A stretch of 13,475 nucleotides of DNA from contig JAUQZZ010000040.1 of the NCBI GenBank assembly GCA_030586765.1, forward strand, positions 1-13,475, in the 5' to 3' direction. A program made the translations under genes and the position numbers. The notes under the pieces were generated by a model. It did no database searches and was not told the DNA's origin. It worked only from the letters and a program-made list of their open reading frames with translations. Position 1 is the stretch's first letter. Each line of letters opens with the position of its first letter. Source of the DNA: Candidatus Brocadiales bacterium (GTDB lineage Bacteria; Planctomycetota; Brocadiia; Brocadiales; Bathyanammoxibiaceae). This document shows positions 1 through 5,762 of the stretch, piece after piece.

Positions 1-865
1 GGTTTATAAAGGACATATCTCCAGCCACACCTGTTACCGACATGGGCCTGATATTCCTTGACTCTAGTTTCAAATCTGCCTCTGCGAGACGGCTCATGGC
101 ATTTATCTCCTGGAAGTCTTCAGAACTTACCAGGATGTAGACTGGCCTGTCTGGAGGGGTTAATAGCCCCAGTATCTCCTTTGCCTCTGCCTCTTTGGAG
201 CAGAAGAACCTGGCCAAGTCTTTAGTCTTTATGTCATCCTCAAGACCTTCTCTGTCCTTGATCCACTTAAGGAGGTAATCCACGGTGGCCCTCTCGTGTC
301 TGCCCTTAGGCACAGAGAGGCCCTTCAAGAGCCCCATGCTAGGCTTGGAGGTCAAGGTCTCCCTCCCAGTGAACAACTTTACCCTCTTCCCATGATGCCA
401 CCAGCATAGGACCAGAGAGTCCCTCTCCGTATTATTCTTTATAAAGTCATAGGCCTTGAGCCAGGCAGGAGAGGCAAAGGATACCTGCCTCCCCGAGGAG
501 ACCTCTGAATAGTCCGTGCAGTAAATAAGGGGCTCGTACGCCTCACCCCCGGAACGATACCTGAGGCGGTACTCTACGGCCATCAGCGAGTCCTTGGGCA
601 GGGTAATAGTGCTTTCGTCGGGAGTGGCCCCGCCACCTTCCCTGGTGATGGCAAGGTCTGAAGTCAACCTCTTCTCGTATTTTATCACCTTCTCAACAGG
701 CACTACTGAGGTAGGGAGGAGTACCTGTGTGAAATTTTCCGGGGCAACCTCTTCTACCTTTATGTACTCGTAAAGGCTCTGGGCTAAGGCCACTTGAGGC
801 AAAGACGAGCTAAGCCCCATAAGAAACAGTAGACAGCAGAGTATCTTCATAGGTTTGGTTATCAT
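1..865 (-). CDS. Secreted protein with STT3/AglB-like soluble domain (3' end missing)
   Basis: The frame is open from the start codon at 865 to the left edge, about 288 codons with no stop. An inner ATG at 850 begins MKILCCLLFLMG followed by a hydrophobic stretch and ALA-Q, which reads as a signal peptide cleaved near residue 23, so the product is exported. About 150 residues in (from 850) comes a WWHHGKRVKLFTGR segment preceded by a helix ending in NNTERDSLVL, followed by DLARFFCSKEAEAKEIL and YILVSSED. This order matches the soluble C-terminal part of STT3/AglB oligosaccharyltransferases, where WWDYG is the signature; here Asp is replaced by His, and the multi-span membrane part is absent. 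Transfer activity is therefore not expected; sugar or acceptor binding is possible but inferred. I prefer the 865 start because a promoter lies directly upstream and neither ATG has a Shine-Dalgarno site. The family assignment is from memory of the motif. Confidence 0.6.
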   Translation of the reverse strand, partial: MITKPMKILCCLLFLMGLSSSLPQVALAQSLYEYIKVEEVAPENFTQVLLPTSVVPVEKVIKYEKRLTSDLAITREGGGATPDESTITLPKDSLMAVEYRLRYRSGGEAYEPLIYCTDYSEVSSGRQVSFASPAWLKAYDFIKNNTERDSLVLCWWHHGKRVKLFTGRETLTSKPSMGLLKGLSVPKGRHERATVDYLLKWIKDREGLEDDIKTKDLARFFCSKEAEAKEILGLLTPPDRPVYILVSSEDFQEINAMSRLAEADLKLESRNIRPMSVTGVAGDMSFIN

Positions 866-872
866 AAAAAAT

Positions 873-902
873 ATACTAGCATTTTAGTTGGGATAAAGAC
901 AA
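873..902 (-). promoter_or_regulatory. Promoter of the secreted-protein gene, probably leaderless
   Basis: On the minus strand TTGTCT (902-897) and TAGTAT (878-873) are separated by 18 bp, and TG one base before the -10 makes it an extended -10 box. The -10 ends 8 nt before the ATG at 865, so transcription should begin at or next to the start codon. Confidence 0.55.
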
Positions 903-956
903 GTCCTTTTTATCTGAGCCTTGGACGTGAGTTTGGACATATTTGATTTATAAAAC

Positions 957-994
957 ATCCGCCTAAGGCGGATAAGGGGGGAACTTCCCCCTTA
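957..994. repeat. Two abutting small hairpins
   Basis: An 8-bp dyad (ATCCGCCT, one-base centre, AGGCGGAT; 957-973) is followed at once by TAAGGGGG/CCCCCTTA (973-980 with 987-994, loop 6). They lie about 100 bp upstream of the secreted-protein gene. They look like members of short palindromic intergenic repeat families; neither has a T-tract. Confidence 0.6.
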
Positions 995-1034
995 CCGCCC
1001 CCCAAGAAAAAGCGTTTAAGGGTTTAAGTTGTAG

Positions 1035-1055
1035 GGGCAGGGTTTACCCCTGCCC
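1035..1055. repeat. G/C hairpin repeat
   Basis: GGGCAGGG at 1035-1042 pairs with CCCTGCCC at 1048-1055 around a 5-nt loop. Similar short hairpins crowd this gene-free stretch (866-1329), so I treat it as an intergenic repeat rather than a gene-specific terminator. Confidence 0.5.
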
Positions 1056-1079
1056 GACCTTATTTTGTAGCGATGCGAT

Positions 1080-1092
1080 CCGCCTCAGGCGG
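1080..1092. repeat. Small palindrome CCGCCT-c-AGGCGG
   Basis: Perfect 6-bp arms around a single base. The core CCGCCT/AGGCGG is the same as in the palindrome at 957-973, so these are probably two copies of one short repeat family. Confidence 0.45.
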
Positions 1093-1131
1093 GTTGTCCG
1101 AACTCATGTCCTAATATCGGCTAATTTGCCG

Positions 1132-1161
1132 TTGACAGAAAAACTTACCCTGCGTTACAAT
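1132..1161 (+). promoter_or_regulatory. Strong sigma70-type promoter reading toward tRNA-Pro
   Basis: TTGACA (1132-1137) and TACAAT (1156-1161) lie 18 bp apart. Transcription would start near 1168 and reach tRNA-Pro at 1330 after about 160 nt that include the hairpin at 1228-1301. It is the best candidate tRNA promoter, but it could also make a short unrecognised RNA. Confidence 0.55.
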
Positions 1162-1227
1162 AGACCAAACCTGAATGGTTCCCTTAGTAGGGACATATTG
1201 CTTTGATGACGGCTTGTCTGGCTTTTT

Positions 1228-1301
1228 GTCACCCTGAGCGTAGCGAAGGGTCTAGGGGTAGAGAGATTCTTCCCCTTCACTTCGTTCAGGGTCAGAATGA
1301 C
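1228..1301. repeat. Imperfect inverted repeat (REP/MITE-like)
   Basis: A left arm starting GTCACCCTGAGCG at 1228 is matched imperfectly by a right arm ending GGGTCAGAATGAC at 1301; the inner segments 1232-1250 and 1272-1290 differ at few positions when one is reversed. The motif is of the same type as the copy of GTCATTCTGAGCGAAGCG near 11694, on the far side of the element, so this is a dispersed repeat of the host chromosome. Confidence 0.6.
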
Positions 1302-1329
1302 ATTGTGTAATTTGGTTTTTGCTTACTGT

Positions 1330-1408
1330 CGGGGCGTGGCGCAGCTTGGCTTAGCGCGCTTGCTTGGGGTGCAAGAGGTCAGCGGTTCAAATCCGCTCGC
1401 CCCGACCA
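1330..1408 (+). tRNA. tRNA-Pro (anticodon GGG), integration target
   Basis: A full cloverleaf can be drawn: acceptor CGGGGCG/CGCCCCG (1330-1336 with 1398-1404), D-stem GCGC/GCGC, anticodon stem CTTGC/GCAAG enclosing the loop TTGGGGT with anticodon GGG, T-arm AGCGG-TTCAAAT-CCGCT, discriminator A and encoded CCA (1406-1408). Its 3' half from the anticodon arm onward is the attL copy of a 48-bp repeat, so the element regenerated an intact tRNA when it integrated. Confidence 0.96.
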
Positions 1409-1409
1409 G
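1362..1409. repeat. attL, 48-bp direct repeat
   Basis: Runs from the anticodon-stem/loop boundary of tRNA-Pro through CCA plus one G, and is identical to 10208-10255. Strand exchange must fall inside it, probably in the anticodon or T loop as is usual for tRNA-targeting integrases. The T-arm dyad is a natural core-binding pair. Confidence 0.95.
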
Positions 1410-1455
1410 TTTTCACAAGGACTTACGACTAATCAGCTTTCCCTCTCCACCCCAA

Positions 1456-1467
1456 ACTGTGTCAGTT
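1456..1467. promoter_or_regulatory. Putative integrase arm-binding site (left)
   Basis: ACTGTGTCAGTT occurs here, 47 bp inside attL, and ACTGTGTCAGT occurs twice near attR (10069-10079 and 10081-10091). A degenerate second copy, TTTGTGCAGTA, follows at once. The site overlaps the integrase stop codon. Shared words near both ends are the pattern of arm-type sites in lambda-like integration; binding is inferred. Confidence 0.6.
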
Positions 1468-2514
1468 TTTGTGCAGTACATCAATGTTTTTATCTTCTGT
1501 GCTACTCAATCTTTCCTCCAGTACACTAACTGCCTTCACCTTGTGGCTAGGTGCTAAATGAGAGTACCGAAGGGTGGTCTCAATATCTTCATGTCCCAAT
1601 AGCTCCTTTACCGTTGTGAGGTCTACCCCTGCCATGATTAAATGGCTAGCAAACGTGTGCCTCAAATCGTGGAATCTAAAATCCCTGATACCTGCCCTCT
1701 TGCAGGCAGTGGGGAAGGAGTTATTGACGCTCTTATATGGCCTGCCGTTCCTATCGGCGAAAACGTACTCACTCTCAGGCCCATGAGGGATAGCCTCCAG
1801 GGTAGCCCTTAAGGTGGAGTTTATGGGTATCTCCCTACGCTCCCCGTTCTTGGTTACGTCCAGGAGTAGGAATCCATGCTTAAGGTCTACCGCCTCCCAC
1901 CTAAGACCTAAAATTTCTCCTAGCCTCATACCCGTATTGAGGGCCACAAGCACTATCGGTCTTAGGTGTGGTGTGCAGGTTTCAACAAGGGCCTGACATT
2001 CTTCTTGGGATAAATACCGGAGCCTGCCCGGTGGTTCTTCCAGGAGTTTAACACCCCTCACCCTCTTAAGGGTATCATCTCCTACCCATCCCCACTCATG
2101 GGCCTTTGTAAACATATGCTTAAGGCAGGTTACACGGCGGTTCGCTGTGGAGGGCTTGACCTCTTTAAGTGCCTCCGTTTGGTACTTCTCTACCGCCAGG
2201 GAAGTAAAGGAATTTAAGGGAAGGTTGCCAAACCTCTCCGCTAACTGCCTAATAAAATACTTCTTGGTCTTAAAGAATCTCTGCCGGCTGGCCCATGTAG
2301 CATACTCCCTGGCTAACTCCTGAAAGGTGTAGCTCCTTGTAAGTCTTACAGGGCATTTGCCCTCTGCTATCTCCCCTTTACGTTTCAGTAACAGGGCCTC
2401 CGCCTGTTTCATACTCCTTGTCCTGGCACTCTCCCTGGCTATCCTTCCGTCTGGCCCTGCGTACCGTATCCAGTAAACAGTGCCACGTCTAAACACACCC
2501 CTCACCCTTGACAT
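1462..2514 (-). CDS. int: Tyrosine integrase of the element
   Basis: This 350-residue protein has the full layout of a phage-type tyrosine recombinase. An N-terminal arm-binding-like part (about 1-55) is followed by a core-binding SAM-like domain (about 62-145) and a catalytic domain (about 165-335). The catalytic set is complete: Arg197 (GMRLGE), Lys222 (TKNGERR), His282 and Arg285 (HDLRH), His308 (LLGHED) and the nucleophile Tyr317 (LRYSH). It should integrate and excise the element at tRNA-Pro. It is the last gene of the leftward operon, overlaps the excisionase-type gene by 13 bp, and ends 52 bp from attL inside a putative arm site. The ATG at 2514 is chosen for that coupling. Confidence 0.95.
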   Translation of the reverse strand: MSRVRGVFRRGTVYWIRYAGPDGRIARESARTRSMKQAEALLLKRKGEIAEGKCPVRLTRSYTFQELAREYATWASRQRFFKTKKYFIRQLAERFGNLPLNSFTSLAVEKYQTEALKEVKPSTANRRVTCLKHMFTKAHEWGWVGDDTLKRVRGVKLLEEPPGRLRYLSQEECQALVETCTPHLRPIVLVALNTGMRLGEILGLRWEAVDLKHGFLLLDVTKNGERREIPINSTLRATLEAIPHGPESEYVFADRNGRPYKSVNNSFPTACKRAGIRDFRFHDLRHTFASHLIMAGVDLTTVKELLGHEDIETTLRYSHLAPSHKVKAVSVLEERLSSTEDKNIDVLHKN

Positions 2515-2837
2515 ATTTTTACCCTCCCCTTATTCAAATTCAGTGAACCATCAAGGGCAGGAGTGTAAGTCTCCCGTAGCCAGGAGTCAATATCCACCTT
2601 CCTGAACCTGGGGAACTTGCCCACCTTAAAGTACGGTATGCTTTTGAGATGGGTAAGCTCGTAAATTTTACTTTTTGGTACGTGGAGATACTCAGAAAGG
2701 GTCTCTACTGTGAAGATAGTATCCCCGTCCTGCCCTGTACCCCTGGCTTGCAGTAATGACCTTAGCTCCTTGATAAGTACCGGGGCTAGGGCCTGGGCCA
2801 GTGAGGTTAGGTCTTCCTGGTTAAAGTCCAGCCTCAA
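2502..2837 (-). CDS. Excisionase-type HTH_17 protein upstream of integrase
   Basis: This 111-residue protein starts with TTG at 2837, preceded by an AGGAGAGG ribosome site. Residues 1-35 form a helical leader (MRLDFNQEDLTSLAQALAP...LRSLL). From about 40 comes a MerR/excisionase-type winged helix: FTVETLSEYLHVPKSKIYELT, then a wing ending PRFRKVDIDSWLRE. Its place just before the integrase, overlapping it by 13 bp, suggests a recombination directionality factor, though it could instead regulate transcription. The helical leader closely resembles the start of the neighbouring gene at 3084 (MKLDFAPEELDRLAGALAQ...LRSVI), so the two arose by duplication of at least that module. Confidence 0.8.
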   Translation of the reverse strand: MRLDFNQEDLTSLAQALAPVLIKELRSLLQARGTGQDGDTIFTVETLSEYLHVPKSKIYELTHLKSIPYFKVGKFPRFRKVDIDSWLRETYTPALDGSLNLNKGRVKICQG

Positions 2838-3084
2838 GCCACCTCTCCTGTTCCCATGTATTTTCCCAGCAAGTTCAAAACCTTACCCCTATCCCAGACC
2901 ACTGTCGCCTTACCGCAATAATGGCCTTTATTCCATGCACGACCTTGATTAACTGCACCCGAAGGAGTAACCCACCTTGATTTTTAGCCTTACCCCGAAT
3001 CACCGACCTCAGCCTCTCCGCCACCTTTTGGGCTAGGGCACCGGCAAGCCTATCTAGTTCTTCAGGAGCAAAGTCTAACTTCAA
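2834..3084 (-). pseudogene. Small gene with -1 frameshift; paralogue of the excisionase leader
   Basis: Begins with TTG at 3084 behind GGGAGG. The first 35 residues (MKLDFAPEELDRLAGALAQ...) match the N-terminus of the next gene. In this frame the reading continues only to a stop at 2875. After an A5 tract (about 2978-2982) the -1 frame is open and encodes SRWVTPSGAV...GHYCGKATVVWDRGKVLNLLGKYMGTGEVA, ending in a TGA that overlaps the TTG start of the excisionase-type gene (TTGA at 2834-2837). Such exact coupling suggests the -1 frame is the true 3' part, giving about 82 residues if the A-tract once had six A. A sequencing error, a real mutation, or slippage at the A-tract are all possible. The function is unknown; the leader may be an oligomerisation helix. 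Confidence 0.6.
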
Positions 3085-3095
3085 AGTAGCCTCCC

Positions 3096-3488
3096 TTAGC
3101 GTGTGGATGGGGTCCCTATCTCCCCCTCAAAGTACCGCTTCACCACCTTCGGGTACACTCTACGCAAACATCCAGCAACTTCCCTTAAAACAAAGGCTAG
3201 ACATACTTCCTTCCACTGTCTGACTGCCCACCGAAATTCCTCTAGGGTAGCCTTACCAGCCAGGGCATCTCTCCATACCTTACCTAGCCTGTCCTTTACT
3301 TCTTCAGTCCTTTCCACCGCATTGGGCTTAGCTATTTCTATAGGCCAAGGCTCAACGCAATAGTCGCTGAGGTCGTAAAAGGCATTCAAAAAGATGTCCT
3401 CCAGAACCTCGGGAGATACACCACGTGGCAAGGGTTTCTCCGCAGTACCCCTCCGCACCACCTTTTTCCTGTTAGTCGCTTGTTTCAA
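3096..3488 (-). CDS. Hypothetical protein, 130 aa
   Basis: The start is TTG at 3488, six bases after an AGGGAGGT-type ribosome site; no ATG is available near the front. The N-terminus is strongly basic (MKQATNRKKVVRRGTAEK) and the remainder is predicted helical with many Trp and charged residues (VWRDALAGKATLEEFRWAVRQWKEV). I see no signal peptide, membrane span or metal-binding motif and do not recognise the family. It lies between the replication gene (27 bp upstream) and the frameshifted small gene (11 bp downstream) in one operon, so a role in replication or copy control is possible but not shown. Confidence 0.75.
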   Translation of the reverse strand: MKQATNRKKVVRRGTAEKPLPRGVSPEVLEDIFLNAFYDLSDYCVEPWPIEIAKPNAVERTEEVKDRLGKVWRDALAGKATLEEFRWAVRQWKEVCLAFVLREVAGCLRRVYPKVVKRYFEGEIGTPSTR

Positions 3489-3515
3489 AATAACCTCCCT
3501 TCCACTTTTACTCCT

Positions 3516-4295
3516 TTAAACCTTCTTACCTTCGGCCAGTTTTTTAGAAAGGCTTTCAATTGCCGCTGACCTCTCCGTCTTGCCCGGCGGAGGCCAATAT
3601 CCCCTACGATAAGCCTCAGAACACTTACACTTTGTAATTTGCTCCAGGATTAAATCTTCAGGGAAGCCGTGTGTCCTTTTCCTGAGTTCGCTGACCACCC
3701 AACCCGCAGGGTCTGCAAACTTCTCCCCCCTATCAAGTTTTGACCTCAGAGTCTTAAGAACATCCTTGACATCCTCTGGATTGTGGCTAGAAATATCTGC
3801 CTTTATTTTTTCTAAGATTTGAGAATCCCACCCCCCATTGGGTGGGTGTGTAAGTGAGTGTGGGTGTGGGTGTGGGTGTAGCGTATACGGGTTCGTTACG
3901 GGTTCGGGTACGGGTTCGTTACGTAACGGCGGTTCGGGATAGTGTATGTCTTTTTTTATATCCTGCCTAAATCGTTGGTACTTACGCCAATTCTTGAAGT
4001 AAAAAAACTTTTGCTCGCCTATTACCTTGCCCCCTTCCCCGTGTACCTCCACCATATAGCCCACCGTAATGCCTAGAGTGGCCAGCTTGTCAAGACACGT
4101 GGACAGTAACCCCCCCTGCGTCTTTGGCCACGGCACCACCCCAAGCCGATAAAGGTCTCTGCGGTCGGCGGGGAAAATGCCGTTGTCATCCGCTACCAGG
4201 AGGAGGCGGACAAATACCCCCTGCTCTGCTAGGGTAAGCTGATTAAACTTATAGTCCGTTAGGGCCTCCCTATAGACAAGTTTTGAACGGCTCAT
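3516..4295 (-). CDS. Replication-initiator/replisome-organiser-like protein
   Basis: This 259-residue protein has two regions joined by a low-complexity linker. Residues 1-115 (SKLVYREALTDYKFNQLTLAEQGVFVRLLLVADDNGIFPADRRDLYRLG) have the look of phage replication proteins with an N-terminal winged helix. The linker (about 117-153) is rich in Pro, Glu and His (NEPVPEPVTNP, HPHPHPHS). The C-terminal region (about 155-259) is helical and basic, with WVVSELRKRTHGF and KCKCSEAYRRGYWPP, possibly for recruiting helicase or loader. The DNA of the linker carries iteron-like repeats, as the lambda O gene does with its origin. The start ATG overlaps the stop of the upstream HTH gene (ATGA), so the two are coupled. 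The family placement is by resemblance only. Confidence 0.6.
   Translation of the reverse strand: MSRSKLVYREALTDYKFNQLTLAEQGVFVRLLLVADDNGIFPADRRDLYRLGVVPWPKTQGGLLSTCLDKLATLGITVGYMVEVHGEGGKVIGEQKFFYFKNWRKYQRFRQDIKKDIHYPEPPLRNEPVPEPVTNPYTLHPHPHPHSLTHPPNGGWDSQILEKIKADISSHNPEDVKDVLKTLRSKLDRGEKFADPAGWVVSELRKRTHGFPEDLILEQITKCKCSEAYRRGYWPPPGKTERSAAIESLSKKLAEGKKV
3860..3957. other. Candidate replication origin inside the replication gene
   Basis: Three copies of TACGGGTTCG start at 3886, 3897 and 3909 (spacing 11 and 12 bp), and the first and third extend to a 15-bp exact repeat (3886-3900 and 3909-3923). A fourth diverged copy lies at 3929-3938. A 12-bp palindrome CGTTACGTAACG is at 3917-3928. On one side are GTGGGT hexamer repeats (3860-3879); on the other an AT-rich stretch with T7 (3951-3957). 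Iterons, an AT-rich flank and location in an initiator gene are the lambda ori pattern. The simpler alternative is a repetitive Pro/His linker. Confidence 0.45.
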
Positions 4296-4468
4296 TGTGC
4301 TGGCGCGGCCTCTTTGGGGATAAGCTTTTCCACGTCCTCACGTTTATAAAGCCATCTGCCCGTAGGAGTTCTAAACACCGTAAGGAGTTTTTCCCTAGTC
4401 CACCTCCTCACCGTGTACTCACTCACGCTCAACAGCCGGGCTACCTCCGATACTTTCAACATTTCCAC
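4292..4468 (-). CDS. Small HTH_17 (excisionase/MerR-like) DNA-binding protein, 58 aa
   Basis: This short protein reads VEMLKVSEVARLLSV then SEYTVRRWTREKLL, TPTGRWLYKREDVEKLI and ends PKEAAPAQ. It is a compact helix-turn-helix plus wing of the excisionase/AlpA type, nearly the whole protein being the domain. A strong AGGAGG site lies 8 nt before the GTG at 4468; the ATG at 4462 is the alternative and gives 56 residues. Its stop overlaps the ATG of the replication gene by 4 bp (ATGA). It is the first gene of the leftward operon and sits below a recognisable promoter and a palindrome, so it may autoregulate replication and integration genes. That role is inferred. Confidence 0.85.
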   Translation of the reverse strand: MEMLKVSEVARLLSVSEYTVRRWTREKLLTVFRTPTGRWLYKREDVEKLIPKEAAPAQ

Positions 4469-4506
4469 CACACACTCCTCCTTTCAAAAAATTCGGTTGC
4501 GTTGTA

Positions 4507-4535
4507 GTAATAGCATGAAACATGAGACTTGTCAG
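4507..4535 (-). promoter_or_regulatory. Promoter of the leftward replication-integration operon
   Basis: CTGACA (4535-4530) and TATTAC (4512-4507) are 17 bp apart on the minus strand. Transcription would begin near 4500, giving a leader of about 30 nt with AGGAGG before the GTG at 4468. Confidence 0.55.
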
Positions 4536-4542
4536 GGTAACC

Positions 4543-4555
4543 AAGCCAGTGGCTT
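4543..4555. promoter_or_regulatory. Operator-like palindrome AAGCCA-g-TGGCTT
   Basis: Perfect 6-bp arms around one base, 8 bp upstream of the -35 box of the leftward operon. It suits a dimeric regulator; which protein binds is unknown, the operon's own first gene or the ribbon-helix-helix protein being candidates. Confidence 0.35.
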
Positions 4556-4598
4556 TCAGGCCAGCGTAGAGGGGGTAATGAAGCCTTCTAGGAAAAAT

Positions 4599-5141
4599 TC
4601 AGTAAAGGTGAGACTTGAGAATCTCTAAACAGACGTTGAGGTATGAATAGAAACTTTCCCACTCCTTAGCAATTAATGCTCCCGTCTTTCTCTTTGGCGA
4701 ATAGGCGTCCCTCAGAAGTGCCTGGACAAACCTCCTTCTGGGGTCATTGGGCGGTCTGCCCCTAAATGCCCTAAACGGGGCAGAAGTCAGTTTCCCGGCG
4801 AACCGATGTGCCCACCAAGTGTAAGTATTGTAGATTTTCTTCACGGTCTCAAAGCTCTTAGGGTTACCTGCAATCGTATAAATGGCGGTTTCATAATGTT
4901 CTCCTTTGCGGATAAGGTCATTGACCTTACGGAAGATGTCTATATCGCTCCCAATAAGTTTTAATGTTTCTTTTGGGTCTCTGGCAGGTTTAGACCTAGA
5001 GGGATAAAGCTTTTTATCTAGCTCCATGTCCAGCCCTTTGAGGCTATGGGGTATACGTCCATGGAAGTCCTTCCAATGGGTTGGGGTGATTGTGATGTAG
5101 CGGAGATAGTTAAGCCGTGTGATACCTACAGGCCAGGACAT
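4599..5141 (-). CDS. Hypothetical protein, 180 aa
   Basis: The ATG at 5141 follows AGGAGAGG with good spacing. The protein is basic overall: an N-terminal third (to about 55) rich in Tyr, Arg and Pro, a middle helical part (ETLKLIGSDIDIFRKVNDLIRKGEHYETAIYTIAGN) and a C-terminal stretch GRPPNDPRRRFVQALLRDAYSPKRKTGALIAKEWESFYSYLNV. No catalytic motif, membrane span or signal peptide is visible and I do not recognise the family. It is transcribed leftward, divergent from the HicB-HicA pair. The promoter of the replication operon lies immediately after it, so it is probably a separate transcription unit. Confidence 0.75.
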   Translation of the reverse strand: MSWPVGITRLNYLRYITITPTHWKDFHGRIPHSLKGLDMELDKKLYPSRSKPARDPKETLKLIGSDIDIFRKVNDLIRKGEHYETAIYTIAGNPKSFETVKKIYNTYTWWAHRFAGKLTSAPFRAFRGRPPNDPRRRFVQALLRDAYSPKRKTGALIAKEWESFYSYLNVCLEILKSHLY

Positions 5142-5164
5142 ACGTTACCTCTCCTGTAACTCTC

Positions 5165-5193
5165 TTGACAGAAAGGGGAGGGCTAGGTAGGAT
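5165..5193 (+). promoter_or_regulatory. Possible upstream promoter toward HicBA
   Basis: TTGACA (5165-5170), 17 bp, then TAGGAT (5188-5193). Its -10 lies inside the left arm of the inverted repeat at 5188-5215. Transcription from here would cross the hairpin at 5223-5265 before HicB. Weaker than the promoter at 5324. Confidence 0.3.
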
Positions 5194-5215
5194 GTTCAGA
5201 AATCCAGGCATCCTA
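5188..5215. repeat. 7-bp inverted repeat TAGGATG/CATCCTA
   Basis: The arms are 5188-5194 and 5209-5215 around 14 nt, in the divergent region between the unknown gene (5141) and HicB (5379). It overlaps the -10 of a possible rightward promoter, so it could be an operator. Confidence 0.35.
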
Positions 5216-5222
5216 TCCTGGT

Positions 5223-5265
5223 AGGCCAGGGAGATAAAAGGCCGTCGTAGCCGTCTCCCTGGCCT
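5223..5265. repeat. Strong 12-bp hairpin in the divergent region
   Basis: Perfect 12-bp arms (5223-5234, starting AGGCCAGG; 5254-5265, ending CCTGGCCT) with a 19-nt loop that holds a smaller stem (GGC 5240-5242 with GCC 5250-5252). No T-tract follows on either strand, so it is not a standard terminator. Operator, attenuator or single-strand origin are possible readings. Confidence 0.6.
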
Positions 5266-5300
5266 CCCCTTATCCTTTGGTTGCTTATTGTACCCTGAAT

Positions 5301-5312
5301 CCTTTTAAAAGG
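5301..5312. promoter_or_regulatory. 12-bp palindrome CCTTTTAAAAGG upstream of HicBA
   Basis: A perfect palindrome ending 11 bp before the -35 box of the HicBA promoter. HicB antitoxins, often with HicA, repress their own promoters through palindromic operators, so this is a candidate operator. Its AT-rich core could also serve as an UP element. Confidence 0.4.
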
Positions 5313-5323
5313 CCACCCTGCTC

Positions 5324-5352
5324 TTGACAAGGGCTGTCTTTTTTGGGATACT
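5324..5352 (+). promoter_or_regulatory. HicBA promoter
   Basis: TTGACA (5324-5329) and GATACT (5347-5352) are 17 bp apart. The start would be near 5359, just before the AGGAG ribosome site (5365-5369) of HicB. Confidence 0.65.
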
Positions 5353-5378
5353 TCTTATGCCTACAGGAGCTTCCGTCC

Positions 5379-5762
5379 ATGCTGAGTAAACTTTATACTC
5401 TTTTCCTTGACATCCTTTCACCCCGCAGGGTTAAGGGCCAGATTGATTTACGTATCCTTATCTACCGTGAAGAAGGTAACTGGGTGGCCCACTGCCTTGA
5501 ATTGGACATTGTAGGTGCTGGTGGTACACCTGAAAAAGCCTTCAATCTTATGAGTGAGCTTGTAGAAGACCATATTAGTTTTTGCTTTGAGAACAAGATA
5601 GAGGATAAACTCTTTAATCCAGCACCTCCCGAATACTGGTACAGATGGCTAAAAAGTATACCTTATCGCATTCCTGAGTATCATCCACTACCCCAAACCA
5701 TCAGACGGCTAGAGTGTGGTCTAATAGAAGAAGACTACCTAGTCTCATCCAGTGCCAGGTAA
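5379..5762 (+). CDS. hicB: HicB-family antitoxin
   Basis: From the ATG at 5379, placed 9 nt after AGGAG, the product is 127 residues. Residues about 20-70 (RILIYREEGNWVAHCLELDIVGAGGTPEKAFNLMSELVEDHISFC) are the HicB partial RNase-H-like fold, with the usual substrate-like WVAxCxELD strand and the GxTxExA turn. It should bind and neutralise the HicA RNase. The C-terminal 55 residues contain no clear helix-turn-helix or ribbon-helix-helix, so DNA binding is uncertain. The stop lies 11 bp inside the HicA gene. HicB before HicA is the reverse of the E. coli hicAB order but is common elsewhere. It probably stabilises the element in its host. Confidence 0.82.
   Translation: MLSKLYTLFLDILSPRRVKGQIDLRILIYREEGNWVAHCLELDIVGAGGTPEKAFNLMSELVEDHISFCFENKIEDKLFNPAPPEYWYRWLKSIPYRIPEYHPLPQTIRRLECGLIEEDYLVSSSAR

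Noticed and set aside
1297..1557. 86-aa plus-strand frame over the tRNA (GVAQLGLARLLGVQEVSGSNPLAPT)
   Set aside because: Sense translation of tRNA-Pro; it overlaps the tRNA and the integrase 3' end and has no ribosome site.
2875..2970. The continuous 69-aa ending of the 3084 gene as the natural 3' end
   Set aside because: It leaves a 37-bp gap in a tightly packed operon, whereas the -1 frame ends exactly on the next start. Kept as a possibility, not the main reading.
3841..3938. CRISPR-like or microsatellite reading of the repeats in the replication gene
   Set aside because: Units are about 10-12 bp without unique spacers, so this is not CRISPR. An iteron or coding-linker explanation fits better.
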